This document shows, piece by piece, positions 63,479 to 64,000 of a stretch of 64,000 bases of DNA. The DNA is from Geobacillus icigianus (lineage in GTDB: Bacteria; Bacillota; Bacilli; Bacillales; Anoxybacillaceae), in the NCBI RefSeq assembly GCF_000750005.1, contig NZ_JPYA01000060.1:1-64000 (forward strand). Reading direction: 5' to 3'. Below the pieces are notes generated by a model. That model was not told the origin of the DNA. It saw only the letters and a list, made by a program, of their open reading frames with translations, and made no database searches. Within the stretch, counting starts at the first letter, position 1; each line of letters begins with the position of its first letter. The translations under genes were made by a program, and so were the position numbers.

Positions 63479-64000
63479 ATGGGAGGACTTCGCTTTTTTC
63501 TCATCGAAGACGACCCCGCAGTCCGAAAGATGCTGGAAAAGTTAATCCATGAATCGGGGCTCGGCGAGGTGGTCGGCTGCGCTGAAGATGGCTTGAACGT
63601 CCGCACCGCCGATTTGCTTGACGTCGATGTCGTACTCATTGATTTACTCATGCCGGGGCGCGACGGCATTCAAACGATCAAGGCGCTGCGGGAAGAAGGA
63701 TTTGCCGGAACCTTTATCATGATTTCTCAAGTCGAAAACAAAGAAATGATCGGCCACGCCTATTTGCAAGGCATCGACACGTACATTCAAAAACCGATCA
63801 ACCGCTACGAAGTGCTGTCCGTGCTCAAGCGGGTCGCCGATCATATGTCAGCTATCCGTTCGCTCGAGTCGATCCGCCAAGTGCTGAAAGGTTTTGAGCC
63901 GCCGTCGGCCGCTCGTGAATCCATTCCGAACCAAGCCGCCATTGAACAGCAGGCCGAGCAGCTTCTCCTTCTTCTTGGCGTCGCCGGCGAGGCGGGCAGC
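63479..64000 (+). CDS. glnL: GlnL-like response regulator (partial, runs off the window)
   Basis: 174 codons are visible. Residues 1-120 form a receiver domain: FLIEDDPAVRKMLEKL with the acidic pair, the phosphoacceptor Asp in VVLIDLLMPGRDG and the Lys in DTYIQKPINRYEV. The C-terminal DNA-binding domain lies mostly beyond the edge; the last residues (IPNQAAIEQQAEQLLLLLGVAGEAGS) fit the start of a YcbB-type domain. ATG 63479 behind AAGGGGAGAACAAAGG, 38 bp after the kinase. It is expected to act at glutamine transport promoters, possibly the repeats before glnQ. Confidence 0.82.
   Translation, partial: MGGLRFFLIEDDPAVRKMLEKLIHESGLGEVVGCAEDGLNVRTADLLDVDVVLIDLLMPGRDGIQTIKALREEGFAGTFIMISQVENKEMIGHAYLQGIDTYIQKPINRYEVLSVLKRVADHMSAIRSLESIRQVLKGFEPPSAARESIPNQAAIEQQAEQLLLLLGVAGEAGS

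Overview
The window looks like chromosomal DNA of a thermophilic Bacillaceae, most probably Geobacillus or a close relative. The evidence is moderate-to-high GC coding sequence, strong AGGAGG-type ribosome binding sites, the mtlA-mtlR-mtlFD mannitol order, RocR-type sigma-54 activators, a GlnK/GlnL-type two-component pair and TnrA/GlnR-type operators. No rRNA or tRNA gene was seen.

Layout. 1-9.9 kb is a decayed patchwork: a narK remnant beside a stand-alone DnaA_N protein, a thioesterase, an Fe-alcohol dehydrogenase, a nitronate monooxygenase, an IS4-type fragment that truncates a Gfo/Idh/MocA gene, an orphan LacI-type regulator with three AAGCGCTT operators, an enoyl-CoA hydratase and a GT39 glycosyltransferase. 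9.9-23.2 kb is a nitrogen/carbon catabolic block around a sigma-54 activator (16228-17622). It holds two class III (GABA-type) aminotransferases, a ureohydrolase, two aldehyde dehydrogenases, an NCS1 permease, a nitrilase-type amidase, a cyclase-family hydrolase and an SSS symporter, with three recognisable -24/-12 promoters. 23.2-25.7 kb carries a broken acetyltransferase, D-serine dehydratase and a GNAT protein.

25.8-36.3 kb is one long leftward unit, urtABCDE-ureABC-ureEFGD-ureH: urea import, urease, its maturation and nickel uptake. It sits behind a promoter with a TnrA/GlnR box at activating distance. Next to it a soluble chemoreceptor with its sensor domain at the C-terminus has a perfect TnrA/GlnR consensus over its predicted start site. 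38.2-42.7 kb is a gluconate locus (gntR-gntK, gntP) with four CTAAAYCGRTTTAG-type operators.

42.87-44.88 kb is a CRISPR array of 31 repeats with a leader and leader promoter on its right side and no cas genes in the window. 45.1-50.7 kb is the mannitol PTS locus, followed by an orphan EIIC (celB-like) and a dead IS630-family element. 53.9-58.7 kb is a second sigma-54 module: an activator with CBS-like and PAS-like sensor regions next to an Fe-ADH and an MmsA-type dehydrogenase behind a -24/-12 promoter. 59-64 kb is a glutamine-type ABC transporter (glnQHMP), a GlnK-like kinase and the start of a GlnL-like regulator. Three 6-bp direct repeats at 10-bp period upstream of glnQ resemble GlnL sites.

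Taken together, the region is dominated by nitrogen acquisition. Urea that the ureohydrolase pathway would release can be consumed by the neighbouring urease, and GABA by the neighbouring aminotransferases. Most functional links between these blocks are inferred from family knowledge and promoter signals, not from experiment.
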